NCBI GenBank assembly: GCA_963422275.1
Contig: OY729418.1
Location: forward strand, 4,340,001 to 4,404,000
Length of the DNA: 64,000 nt
Reading direction: 5' to 3'
DNA from: G963422275 sp963422275
GTDB lineage: Bacteria; Pseudomonadota; Alphaproteobacteria; Rhodobacterales; Rhodobacteraceae
Positions 37,078 to 46,067 of this stretch are shown here, one piece after another (position 1 is the first letter of the stretch; every line of letters begins with the position of its first letter). Below the pieces are notes generated by a model. It had not been told where the DNA came from. It saw only the letters and a list, made by a program, of their open reading frames with translations, and searched no databases. Position numbers and translations under genes: made by a program.

Positions 37078-37899
37078 TCAGTCCACGAACGCCCGTTCGA
37101 CAACGAAATCCGCTGGGGCGCTGTTGGCCCCTTCGGCCATGCCCTTCGCTTCAAGAAGAACCTTCGTGTCGCGAAGCATTGCCATGGATCCGCAGATCAT
37201 GCCGCGGTCCACTGACGGCGACAGTTCCGGAAGCTCCAGTTCCCGATGCAACTGCCCTGACTGGATCAAGCTGGTTATCCGGCCAGTTCGCTTGAAGTCA
37301 TCCCTAGTCGTTGTTGGATAATAGAAAAGTCGGCCACCACCCGTGAATTCCCCAACGAGAGGGTCGTCCTTGGTCAACGCCACGAGCTCCTCGCCGTATT
37401 TCAGTTCGGCAACCAAACGACATGTATGCGTCAGGATGATCTGATTGAATTTTTCATAAGTTTCCGGGTCGCGCAGAATTGAAGCGAAGGGCGCGATGCC
37501 CGTTCCAGTGGAAAACAGGTATAGGCGCTCCCCTGACAGGAGCGCGTCATTGACGAGCGTTCCGGTCGGTTTTCTTCTCATCAGGACCATGTCCCCCACG
37601 CGAATCTTCTGCAAGTGTTGCGTGAGCGGACCGTCCGGAACCTTGATCGAGAAGAATTCGAGCTCGTCGTCCCAACTCGGGCTGGCGATGGAGTATGCAC
37701 GATAGATCGGTTTGTCGGAATTCGGGAGGCCGATCATCACGAATTCACCCGACCGGAAACGAAAACTCGCGGGTCTCGTGATTCGAAATTTGAACAGGCG
37801 GTCTGTGTAGTGCACGACCGACGTAACTCGTTCGGCGAATACCCCTGCTGGGATCTTGAATTTCGGTTTAACTATCAGCTCAGGTACGATAGCGTCCAT
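37078..37899 (-). CDS. fpr: Ferredoxin-NADP+ reductase
   Basis: FAD enzyme exchanging electrons between NADPH and ferredoxin or flavodoxin, 273 residues. FAD-binding RAYSIASP, NADP-binding STGTGIAPFASIL, and MICGSMAML near the C-terminus are present, with the C-terminal AFVD extension typical of the bacterial subclass. It is divergent from the nicotinate cluster; it could supply reduced ferredoxin for 6-hydroxynicotinate reductase, but it may simply be the housekeeping enzyme for oxidative stress. Confidence 0.93.
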   Translation of the reverse strand: MDAIVPELIVKPKFKIPAGVFAERVTSVVHYTDRLFKFRITRPASFRFRSGEFVMIGLPNSDKPIYRAYSIASPSWDDELEFFSIKVPDGPLTQHLQKIRVGDMVLMRRKPTGTLVNDALLSGERLYLFSTGTGIAPFASILRDPETYEKFNQIILTHTCRLVAELKYGEELVALTKDDPLVGEFTGGGRLFYYPTTTRDDFKRTGRITSLIQSGQLHRELELPELSPSVDRGMICGSMAMLRDTKVLLEAKGMAEGANSAPADFVVERAFVD

Positions 37900-38020
37900 C
37901 TACGTATCCCTTGACCATCACAGAATCGCCCATATTCAAGCGTTTGCAATCGGCTCCTTGGCAAATTGCGGATTGGTGGACCCCAATTGGGATCTTTGAA
38001 CGAGGCAGTTCCAAATCTCG

Positions 38021-38046
38021 ATATTTGTTAGTATACTAACAAATAT
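38021..38046. promoter_or_regulatory. Perfect 26-base palindrome, probable operator
   Basis: Exactly symmetrical A/T-rich site centred on GTATAC, with core TTAGTATACTAA, in the 283-base region between fpr and the nicotinate cluster. The symmetry, low GC and position about 137 bases before the enamidase start fit an operator for a dimeric repressor such as MarR or GntR proteins. A NicR-like MarR gene lies at 49.8 kb. No other copy was found by eye. Confidence 0.65.
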
Positions 38047-38182
38047 TTCAAACTGCAACGAGCGATTTCGCTTGCGCGCGATCATCTTGCAGGTCGGCGC
38101 TTGCAGTTTAACAGTCAGTCGGCCAGCCTTGGCTAGAAAACGCGTCAATGCGTCATGCATGTCGGCAAGAAACGGATGAGCA

Positions 38183-39355
38183 ATGAACACTCTGGTTAGC
38201 AAGCTTGTAATCCGCAACATCGGACTGCTTCTCTCAGGCAAGATCGAGAAGCCGATATTCGACGGCGACTGCGTTGTCGCCATTGACGGCAGGGTCTCGG
38301 CATTCGGATGCGAGAAGGATTTGGACACCGACAACGCGACGACGACAATTGACGCCAAGGGGGTGACCCTGTCCCCAGGTCTGATCGACAGCCACATTCA
38401 TCCAGTCGTGGGCGACTACACACCGCGCCAGCAGCAGCTTCATTGGATCGACTCGACCTTGAACGGCGGGGTCACAACCATGATTTCGGCCGGCGAGGTG
38501 CACATGCCTGGCCGCCCGAAGGACATTGTCGGGCTGAAGGCAATGGCCATCGCGGCTCAGCGCTGGTACGAAAACTTCCGCCCCTCCGGCGTGAAAGTCC
38601 TCGCCGGCGCACCGGTTATCGAGCATGGAATGGTGGAGGAGGATTTCAAGGATCTAGCGGATTCGGGCGTTAGGCTGCTCGGAGAGGTGGGACTCGGATC
38701 TGTCAAGGACGGCACGACGGCGAAACACATGGTCGATTGGGCGCGCAAGTATGGAATCCAGAGCACGATTCACACAGGAGGTCCATCCATTCCCGGTTCT
38801 GGCCTCATCGACAAGGATGTCGTCCTTGAAGCAGGGACCGATGTGGTCGGGCACATCAACGGCGGTCACTCGGCCCTTCCGGACGACCAGATTATCTGTT
38901 TGTGCGAAACCTGCAGGAACAGCCTGGAAATTGTGCACAATGGAAACGAACGCGCTGCACTGCTGACATTGAACACAATGCGCGAGCTCGACCGTCTTGA
39001 CCAAGTCATTCTGGGAACCGACGGCCCTGCAGGGTCGGGGGTGCAGCCCTTGGGCATTCTTCGAATGATCGCGATGCTGTCCAGCCTTGGCAACGTGCCT
39101 GCGGAAACTGCATTCTGCTTCGGGACGGGCAACACATCCCGGATGCGGAAGCTAGATGCCGGTCTGATAGAGCCGGGATACGCGGCTGACTTCGTGTTGA
39201 TGGATCAGGCGCAGCACTCACCCGGCAACACGATTCTTGAGTCGGTGGCCCAAGGCAACCTGCCGGGTATTGGCATGACTGTAATCGACGGCGTCGTTCG
39301 CTCGCACCGCAGTCGCAACACTCCCCCGGCGCAACGATTGCCGGAAGTCATCTGA
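38183..39355 (+). CDS. ena: Enamidase (6-oxo-1,4,5,6-tetrahydronicotinate amidohydrolase)
   Basis: Amidohydrolase closely resembling Eubacterium barkeri enamidase, which opens the reduced nicotinate ring to 2-formylglutarate and ammonia. The 390-residue protein shares GDYTPRQ, GGVTTMISAG, PGRPKD, HTGGPSIPGS and the tail SRNTPPAQR. All expected dinuclear-metal ligands are present: His71, His73, Glu168, His197, His224 and Asp280. It is the first gene of the nicotinate cluster, and the reductase that makes its substrate is encoded 3.8 kb downstream. Confidence 0.88.
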   Translation: MNTLVSKLVIRNIGLLLSGKIEKPIFDGDCVVAIDGRVSAFGCEKDLDTDNATTTIDAKGVTLSPGLIDSHIHPVVGDYTPRQQQLHWIDSTLNGGVTTMISAGEVHMPGRPKDIVGLKAMAIAAQRWYENFRPSGVKVLAGAPVIEHGMVEEDFKDLADSGVRLLGEVGLGSVKDGTTAKHMVDWARKYGIQSTIHTGGPSIPGSGLIDKDVVLEAGTDVVGHINGGHSALPDDQIICLCETCRNSLEIVHNGNERAALLTLNTMRELDRLDQVILGTDGPAGSGVQPLGILRMIAMLSSLGNVPAETAFCFGTGNTSRMRKLDAGLIEPGYAADFVLMDQAQHSPGNTILESVAQGNLPGIGMTVIDGVVRSHRSRNTPPAQRLPEVI

Positions 39356-39501
39356 ACCGATTGGCACGAAAATGCCCGTGCCTGAGTAGACCTGATGGCA
39401 GGAATCATGGACCTAGCCTCCACCATTGCCGGCGGTCGCGTGGCAAGTGCAGTGATCTGTCCAGAGAATGCTTGTCCCGGAACTGCCCGAGGACGGCCAT
39501 C

Positions 39502-40359
39502 GTGAGCTATCTTGTTCCGAAAACGCTGGAAGAGTTGCTTGTAGCGATCGAGGTCGAACCGGCCAAGTTCGTGGCGGGCGGAACCGACCACTACCCGTCT
39601 CTCAAAGAGGGCAAGCAACCGGACCGAGTATTGGACTTGACCAAAGTGAGGGAACTCAGGGGGATTTCAAGAACTGAACACGGCCACAGGATCGGAGCGG
39701 CCACAACCTGGACCGAAATCATCAAAACGCCGCTCCCGAGGTGCTTCGACGGTCTCAAGGCAGCGGCTAGAGAGATTGGATCCATTCAGATCCAGAACTC
39801 CGGCACGATTGCCGGCAATATTTGCAACGCGTCGCCCGCGGCTGACGGAGTTCCGCCACTTCTTGCCTTGACAGCGAAGGTGGAAACGATTTCGGCGACC
39901 GACACGCGCACCATTCCACTTGAGGAATTCATCACCGGAGTCAGATCAATTGATCTACGCGATGGAGAACTCGTGTCGGCAATAATCGTCCCGCATTTGC
40001 CTGACAACGCCGTCAGCACGTTCCAAAAGCTCGGAAGCCGAAAATACCTCGTGATCTCCATTGTCATGGTTGCCACAACACTATGGCTAGACCTGAACGG
40101 AAACATCGAGGATGCGCGCGTTGCGGTTGGATCTTGCTCACCCGTCGCGACACGGATTCCAGAGTTGGAGGCAGCGCTTCGCGGAATGAAGGCCGGCGAG
40201 GCAAGAAATGCCCTTCCGATTGGACCCGGCCACCTGAACATCCTTTCTCCCATTGACGATGTGCGAGCGAGTGCCGAGTACCGATCGCATGCGGCGGAGG
40301 AGCTTTGCCGCCGCGCACTGACTAAGGCGCTGTCGGAAACGGAAAGTCGAGATGAGTGA
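39502..40359 (+). CDS. Molybdenum hydroxylase FAD-binding subunit (nicotinate dehydrogenase type)
   Basis: FAD subunit (CoxM/XdhB-FAD type), about 285 residues from the GTG at 39502 (SYLVPKTLEELL). FAD motifs KFVAGGTDHYPSLKEG and GTIAGNICNASPAADG are clear, followed by the CO-dehydrogenase flavoprotein C-terminal domain. An upstream extension to 39361 is Cys/Arg-rich and unlike the family. The gene overlaps the fused FeS-Mo subunit by eight bases. Likely role: FAD subunit of nicotinate hydroxylase, inferred from the enamidase and reductase neighbours. Confidence 0.85.
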   Translation: MSYLVPKTLEELLVAIEVEPAKFVAGGTDHYPSLKEGKQPDRVLDLTKVRELRGISRTEHGHRIGAATTWTEIIKTPLPRCFDGLKAAAREIGSIQIQNSGTIAGNICNASPAADGVPPLLALTAKVETISATDTRTIPLEEFITGVRSIDLRDGELVSAIIVPHLPDNAVSTFQKLGSRKYLVISIVMVATTLWLDLNGNIEDARVAVGSCSPVATRIPELEAALRGMKAGEARNALPIGPGHLNILSPIDDVRASAEYRSHAAEELCRRALTKALSETESRDE

Positions 40360-43117
40360 ACACCGCGAAGTGCCCACCGACTTCGTCAAGCTGAACGGAA
40401 ACTGGCTTCGTTTCGACTGGAACTCGGGGGAGCGGCTTTCGTACGTGCTGCGGGAACGTCTTGACACGCGGGACGTCAAGGTGGGTTGCGATGCAGGGGA
40501 TTGCGGAGCCTGCACAGTTCTGTTGGACGGCGTACCGGTCTGCGCATGCCTGACTCCGGCCGCACAGGTCGCCGGACGCAAGGTGGAAACGCTGGCCGGC
40601 ATTGCCGCTGAAACCGAACCAGGAAAGTCATTGGTCGAGGTATTTCAGGATCACGGTGCCGCCCAATGCGGCATTTGCACGCCCGGCATGATGGTATCAG
40701 CCGTTGCGCTGCTTCGACACGAGCCTAACCCGACCGAGTCGCAGGTTCAGGACGCGCTCGCCGGTGTCCTTTGCAGGTGCACTGGCTACCGGAAAATCGT
40801 TGATGCAGTGCTGGCGGCTGGCGGCAACGGAACTGCACGATCGCCGCTGAATTCCGGAGCTGTCGGAAGCCCGGTCCGCCGCCTCGATGGCTACAGGAAG
40901 GTAGTGGGCACGGAGCTGTTCGGGGACGACGTGGGCACCGAGGGCGCGCTTTCGCTCAGAATCATTCGCTCGCCGCATTCAAGAGCCAGATTCAAGCTTG
41001 GCGACCTGGACTCCTTCGTGAGCGAGCGCGAAGGCATCGCACTAGTCCTGACATCGAAGGACATTCCGGGCAAGAACAGGTTCGGCGTATTTCCGGGCTT
41101 CCACGACCAGCCCGTCTTCGCAGAGGCTGAAACAAGGTTTCGCGGTGAGGCCGTGGCAGCGGTAGTGGGCGATCAGCTTGCCTTACGCGACATCGACATG
41201 GACGATTTCCCCATCTTCTGGGAAGAGTTGCCGTATGTCGAAACCATGTTGGACGCGATGGATCCAGCAGCGCCAGCCATTCACGAGGATCGAGACCGCA
41301 ACGTAATGTGCGGCGGAATTGTGAGAACCGGAAACGCCGACGCGGCATTGACCGAGGCCGACTTTGTTGCCGAGGGCAGCTTCACGACGTCTTTCGTTGA
41401 GCATGCATACATCGAGCCAGAAGCTGGAATGGCAGACTTGAGCGACGGAAGACTCCAAGTGCGAGCCGGCACTCAGGCACCGGAAATGGATCGGAAAAGC
41501 CTCGCTTCCATTCTCGCGATGGATGCAAGTGAAATAAGGATCATCCCAACTGCTGTCGGCGGGGGATTTGGATCGAAGCTGGATCTTTCGGTTCAGCCGT
41601 ATCTGGCGCTGGCCGCGCTCAAGACCGGCAGGGAGGTACGCCTCGCCTACACCCGCACAGAATCCATGCAGTCAACAACAAAGCGGCATCCCGCCGAGAT
41701 TTCGATGAAGATTGGAGTCGCCCGTGACGGACACCTGAAGGGCTTGAAGTTCCGCGGGAAATTCAACACTGGCGCCTATGCGTCATGGGGGCCGACGGTC
41801 GTCAACAGGGTGCCGGTGCATGCCTCCGGACCATATCGCGTCCGTCATTATTTCGCCGAATCCCAGGCCATTCACACAAACTGCCCGCCTTCAGGAGCGT
41901 TTCGGGGGTTCGGCGTTCCGCAGACGGCAATCGCGCAGGAGAGCCTTTTTGACGAGCTCGCCACGATACTGAAAATGGATGCTCTCGAGTTCCGGATACT
42001 CAATGCCCTGGATAATGGCGTTCCAACCGTGTGCGGTCAGGTGTTCGAGAGTGGCGTAGGAATCAAGGCGTGCCTGACGGCTCTTCGCGGGCCATGGAAG
42101 AGAGCGACCAAAATCGCGGAAAGGTTCAACCGGATGGCGAAACAGACGAGCAGCCCACTTCGCCAAGGCGCCGGCGTTGCCGCCGGATGGTATGGATGCG
42201 GCAACACCTCCCTTCCGAATCCGTCGACGATAAAGGCCGGTGTCCGATCCGACGGCACGATCGTGCTCCACCAAGGCGCGGTAGACATCGGACAAGGTTC
42301 GATCACTGTCGTGTCTCAGATTTTCGCCGAATCGCTGGGCGTGCCAGTGAATTTGCTTGCTCTGATCGGAGGTGACACCGATGTTACGCCAGACGCTGGA
42401 AAGACCTCGGCATCGAGGCAAACTTTCGTGTCGGGGAATGCAGCCAGGCAGGCAGGAGCGGCACTCCGCCGAGACATCCTGAAGCTTTGCAACGCGTCGC
42501 AGAACGCGAAACTCGAGATCGCGGACGGCGCTATCAGGATCTCCGACGGCAGTTCAGATCACGTGGTGTACCCTTCGAGACTGGTCGCTGACGACGAGGG
42601 ATATGTCCTTAGATCCGAGGAGACCTACGACCCGCCAACCAAACCACTCAATGCCAACGGTCAGGGCAGCCCGTACGCCCAATTCGGATATGCCGCACAA
42701 ATGGCAATGGTCGAGGTTGACGTCAAGCTAGGCACTGTGCGGGCCGTGAAGTTCGCCGCCGCGCACGATGTGGGAAAGGCGATCAACCCGATGCTTGTCG
42801 AAGGCCAAATTCAGGGAGGAATCGCGCAAGGCCTTGGAATGGCGTTGATGGAAGAATTCATGCCAGGCCGAACCGAAAACCTGCATGACTACCTGATTCC
42901 AACGATCGGCGACATGCCACCGGTTGAACCCATTATCATCGAGGTTCCAGATGCCCATGGACCCTACGGAGCCAAGGGACTTGGGGAGCATGTGCTGATT
43001 CCCACGGCTCCAGCGATCCTAAACGCGATCTTCAGCGCATGCGGGGCACGGATCAGGCACGTGCCGGCGACCCCGGAACGAGTTTGCGCGGCACTGCGGG
43101 ACTCATGCAATGAGTAA
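40352..43117 (+). CDS. Fused 2Fe-2S / molybdopterin subunit (nicotinate dehydrogenase type)
   Basis: One 921-residue chain joining the small iron-sulfur subunit and the large molybdenum subunit of a xanthine-dehydrogenase-family hydroxylase. Residues 1-150 carry two 2Fe-2S clusters (Cys46, 51, 54, 64 or 66; Cys106, 109, 141, 143). From about 165 the molybdenum domain has VGGGFGSKLD, GAFRGFGVPQ, DVGKAINPML and GAKGLGEHVL with the catalytic Glu. Likely reaction: nicotinate + H2O to 6-hydroxynicotinate. E. barkeri spreads the same functions over four subunits, so this fusion differs. Substrate is inferred from context. Confidence 0.85.
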   Translation: MSEHREVPTDFVKLNGNWLRFDWNSGERLSYVLRERLDTRDVKVGCDAGDCGACTVLLDGVPVCACLTPAAQVAGRKVETLAGIAAETEPGKSLVEVFQDHGAAQCGICTPGMMVSAVALLRHEPNPTESQVQDALAGVLCRCTGYRKIVDAVLAAGGNGTARSPLNSGAVGSPVRRLDGYRKVVGTELFGDDVGTEGALSLRIIRSPHSRARFKLGDLDSFVSEREGIALVLTSKDIPGKNRFGVFPGFHDQPVFAEAETRFRGEAVAAVVGDQLALRDIDMDDFPIFWEELPYVETMLDAMDPAAPAIHEDRDRNVMCGGIVRTGNADAALTEADFVAEGSFTTSFVEHAYIEPEAGMADLSDGRLQVRAGTQAPEMDRKSLASILAMDASEIRIIPTAVGGGFGSKLDLSVQPYLALAALKTGREVRLAYTRTESMQSTTKRHPAEISMKIGVARDGHLKGLKFRGKFNTGAYASWGPTVVNRVPVHASGPYRVRHYFAESQAIHTNCPPSGAFRGFGVPQTAIAQESLFDELATILKMDALEFRILNALDNGVPTVCGQVFESGVGIKACLTALRGPWKRATKIAERFNRMAKQTSSPLRQGAGVAAGWYGCGNTSLPNPSTIKAGVRSDGTIVLHQGAVDIGQGSITVVSQIFAESLGVPVNLLALIGGDTDVTPDAGKTSASRQTFVSGNAARQAGAALRRDILKLCNASQNAKLEIADGAIRISDGSSDHVVYPSRLVADDEGYVLRSEETYDPPTKPLNANGQGSPYAQFGYAAQMAMVEVDVKLGTVRAVKFAAAHDVGKAINPMLVEGQIQGGIAQGLGMALMEEFMPGRTENLHDYLIPTIGDMPPVEPIIIEVPDAHGPYGAKGLGEHVLIPTAPAILNAIFSACGARIRHVPATPERVCAALRDSCNE

Positions 43118-44606
43118 CCCCGAACGTCATCGGGCGGAAAAAATCCGTTGTGACGCATGTCCGGTGATGTGCTACATCGCGGAAGGACACGCAGGTGCCT
43201 GCGACCGTTACGCAAACCAAGGCGGCGAACTTGTTCGGCTTGATCCGCTGACCGTGATCGAGACGACGCAGAACAAGGGCGGAAGCACCGTCCCCTTTCT
43301 GCCCTCAGACGACAGCCGCCACTGGGACGGCGACGTTGTGCAGGGAAATCGGCCGTTCGTGACGGCAATCGGAGCGGGTACTACCTACCCCGACTACAAG
43401 CCGGCGCCGTTCATCGTCAGCCAAATGGTTGACGGCATCGACATGATAACGGTCGTTACCGAGGGGATATTCAGTTATTGTGGCGCCAAGGTCAAGGTGG
43501 ATACAGACCGGCATATCGGACCGGAGCAAGCAACCGTTCGTGTCGATGGAGAGCCCATCGGGCATTTGACGACAAGCGAGTACGGCTCAAAGATGTTTTC
43601 ACTCGGCGGCGTTGAGCATTTGACGGGAGGAACCAAGAGCGAAGGCAAGGTAACATGCGATGCACTGCTTCGGCTCTGCAACCGGGAGCCCGTTGCGATG
43701 ACCGTCGACGACGGAGTCGATATAGCAATTGAGGCTGGCAAGGCACCTGTGATCGATGGCACGAAAGAGCGACTTATGAGGGTTGGCTGCGGTTCGGCTG
43801 CAATTGGGATGTTCGCAAAGCAATGGGCAAGACATGCGGATGAAGTAATTGTCGTCGACGACCACATCACTGGGGTCCTGTCCGAGCATGAAGCTGGCAA
43901 GCAGCTTGACCTGCCGCCAGCCGGCATTCGGGTCAAGGGGCGTCGCTCAACCCCTGGCCGGTATTTTCAGGTCGCTGACGCGGGAACGGGATGGGGTGGA
44001 ACCAATGTCAGCGATCCACTGGACATCATCAAGAGAATAGACGCGAGCAAAGCATGGCCCGGGCTTCGCCTGCTCATGATTTCCACGACGGGGGAGCAGT
44101 GGGAGTACTACGAGCTTGGCAGCGACCTGCAGCCGAGACCCGTATCGATTTCTCAAGAACTCAGGGCATCGGCAGAAAGGGTTGCCGAGAATTGCGAGCC
44201 TTCCCTGTGCTCCGTACTGTTCATGGGCGGAGCCGGCGGATCGCTGAGGGCTGGTGTTACGGACAACCCAGTGCGCCTCACTAAATCGGTACGGGAATCT
44301 CTAACTTATGTATCCTGCGGCGGCGCTAGGGCCTATATTTGGCCCGGCGGCGGAATCACGTTTATGGTTGATATCATGGACATGCCTAGCAATTCGTTTG
44401 GATACGTTCCCACACCGGCACTGGTGGCGCCTGTCGAATTCACTCTTCGCCGTACAGACTACGAAAATCTCGGTGGACATGTGGAGCATATCCAGCCGGT
44501 CGAAAGCGTGATCAGCCCTGATGCGAGAACAGTCGAGCGCAGCCGCCAGAGACCTGATCCATTGGCGAGCTCGCTGTACAACTGGTCCTCGGGGGAAAGT
44601 AGCTGA
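43110..44606 (+). CDS. hnr: 6-hydroxynicotinate reductase
   Basis: 498-residue protein of the 6-hydroxynicotinate reductase family, which reduces 6-hydroxynicotinate to 6-oxo-1,4,5,6-tetrahydronicotinate with ferredoxin electrons. Near the N-terminus Cys14, Cys17, Cys21 and Cys31 (CDACPVMCYI, GACDRY) can bind an iron-sulfur cluster. Other notable stretches: VTEGIFSYCGAKVKVDTD, GTGWGGTNV, and the Gly-rich FMGGAGGSLRAG. The order hydroxylase-reductase next to enamidase matches the known reductive nicotinate route. It overlaps the preceding gene by eight bases. Confidence 0.82.
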   Translation: MSNPERHRAEKIRCDACPVMCYIAEGHAGACDRYANQGGELVRLDPLTVIETTQNKGGSTVPFLPSDDSRHWDGDVVQGNRPFVTAIGAGTTYPDYKPAPFIVSQMVDGIDMITVVTEGIFSYCGAKVKVDTDRHIGPEQATVRVDGEPIGHLTTSEYGSKMFSLGGVEHLTGGTKSEGKVTCDALLRLCNREPVAMTVDDGVDIAIEAGKAPVIDGTKERLMRVGCGSAAIGMFAKQWARHADEVIVVDDHITGVLSEHEAGKQLDLPPAGIRVKGRRSTPGRYFQVADAGTGWGGTNVSDPLDIIKRIDASKAWPGLRLLMISTTGEQWEYYELGSDLQPRPVSISQELRASAERVAENCEPSLCSVLFMGGAGGSLRAGVTDNPVRLTKSVRESLTYVSCGGARAYIWPGGGITFMVDIMDMPSNSFGYVPTPALVAPVEFTLRRTDYENLGGHVEHIQPVESVISPDARTVERSRQRPDPLASSLYNWSSGESS

Positions 44607-44608
44607 AT

Positions 44609-45490
44609 TTGGCCGGGCCAGCCGCCACGTTGCTCTCCGAAGGGGAACGGCTACACCTGCAACATGGTCCCATCGACCTGATCATCTCGGCAGAGACGCA
44701 GGCACCCGAAGTGAAATTCCTGGCTTACAAGGCCGCCGCGAAGAGATTCGAGACGCTGCTTGAAGAGATCGTTTCCGAACTTCCACTCCTGAGGTCTCCC
44801 TCACGACAGGGATCGCCAGAGCCTGCTGGCCCCGTCGCAAGGCGCATGTGCGATTCAGTCAGGCCGCATTCCGCGTCGAATTTTGTCACGCCGATGGCGG
44901 CCGTGGCAGGCTCGGTAGCCGATGAAATCCTCGAAGCGATGAAGAGAGCCGTTCCGCTCAGGAAGGCGATTGTGAACAATGGCGGTGACATTGCCTTTCA
45001 TTTGAGCCTAGGGGAAGCATATCGAATTGGCATGTTCACGGAAAATGGACGGCGGCTGGGAGAGATCAAGGTAGATGGTGAGTCGGGGGTCGGAGGAGTT
45101 GCGACAAGCGGTCTCGGCGGCAAGAGCTTCTCGTTCGGAATCGCGGACTCCGTGACGGTTCTTGCGAGGACGGCAGCAGAAGCTGACGCAGCGGCCACAC
45201 TGATAGGAAACCAGATAACGTTGGAAAACCACCCTGCGGTTATGCGTTGTCCCGCAAACAAAATAGACCCAGATACCGACTTGGGAGAGCACCTTGTGGT
45301 CATGCATTGCGGACCGTTAAGCAAGGAAGATATCGAGTCGGCGATCACGAGAGGCGTGGGAGCCGCCAGAGAAATGGCCAAAGAGGGGCTGATGAATGTG
45401 GCCGCACTATTTCTGCAGGAAGCCTCAAGACTGGTCGGACGACCGGAGTATTTCGAAAGTGAGTTGACTGTGGAGGCGGCAAATTCCTGA
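44609..45490 (+). CDS. UPF0280 (ApbE-like) family protein
   Basis: 293-residue member of UPF0280, distantly related to the flavin transferase ApbE. TTG start two bases after the hnr stop. Conserved stretches: TPMAAVAGSVADEIL, IVNNGGDIAFHL, GGVATSGLGGKSFSFGIADSVTV and CPANKIDPDTDLGE. The genes for 6-hydroxynicotinate reductase and UPF0280 are regular neighbours in alphaproteobacteria, to my knowledge. It may modify or load the flavin of the reductase; this is inference. Confidence 0.82.
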   Translation: MAGPAATLLSEGERLHLQHGPIDLIISAETQAPEVKFLAYKAAAKRFETLLEEIVSELPLLRSPSRQGSPEPAGPVARRMCDSVRPHSASNFVTPMAAVAGSVADEILEAMKRAVPLRKAIVNNGGDIAFHLSLGEAYRIGMFTENGRRLGEIKVDGESGVGGVATSGLGGKSFSFGIADSVTVLARTAAEADAAATLIGNQITLENHPAVMRCPANKIDPDTDLGEHLVVMHCGPLSKEDIESAITRGVGAAREMAKEGLMNVAALFLQEASRLVGRPEYFESELTVEAANS

Positions 45491-45509
45491 ACCAAAAATT
45501 AGAAAGTTC

Positions 45510-46067
45510 GTGTCATTCGTCGAAGAAGTCTACCATGAAGGAGGTCCGCGACCGGCACTGCCACTGTTGCGCGGGTCGCTGACGGCAGTGATCGAGAATC
45601 CGTTCGCTGGACGGTACGTAGCGGGCATTTCAAGCTTCATGGAGGACCTAAAGCCGCTCGGTTTGGCTATGGCAGGGCGACTCGTGTCAATTCTCGGTGG
45701 CGAGGCAGGGCAAATCGAGGGTTACGGCAAGGGCGGGATTGTCGGGGTGGATGGCGAGATCGAGCATGGCGCTCTCTGGCACGCTCCCGGCGGATACGGA
45801 ATGCGCCAAGTGCTGGGCGATGCCAAGGCCATCGTGCCCTCCACCAAGAAAGTTGGCGGACCCGGTACGCGCCTTGATGTTCCCATCACTCACATCAACG
45901 CATCCTATGTCCGAAGCCACTTCGACTCAGTTGAAGTCGCGGTCAACGACGCGCCGAGGCGCGGCGAACTTTGCTATGTGCTCGCGATGACCACCGGCCC
46001 CAGGATTCACCACCGATCGCTTGGGCTTGCGGCAGAAGACATAAAGGGAGAGGATGGACTAAGGTGA
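45510..46067 (+). CDS. Amino acid synthesis family protein (DUF1185), copy 1
   Basis: PF06684-type protein, at least 185 residues. The NPFAGRYV, SYGKG-like GYGKGGIVG, KKVGGPGTRLDVP and ASYVRSHFDSVEVAVNDAPR motifs match the family and the next gene. The only standard start is GTG at 45510, but that would remove the IRKFVSFVEE-type N-terminus that the paralogue has. Reading continues upstream in frame to ATT at 45483, which has GGAGG seven bases before it, so a rare ATT start is plausible. Function is unproven; the context suggests a step after ring opening. GTGA overlap with copy 2. Confidence 0.85.
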   Translation: MSFVEEVYHEGGPRPALPLLRGSLTAVIENPFAGRYVAGISSFMEDLKPLGLAMAGRLVSILGGEAGQIEGYGKGGIVGVDGEIEHGALWHAPGGYGMRQVLGDAKAIVPSTKKVGGPGTRLDVPITHINASYVRSHFDSVEVAVNDAPRRGELCYVLAMTTGPRIHHRSLGLAAEDIKGEDGLR

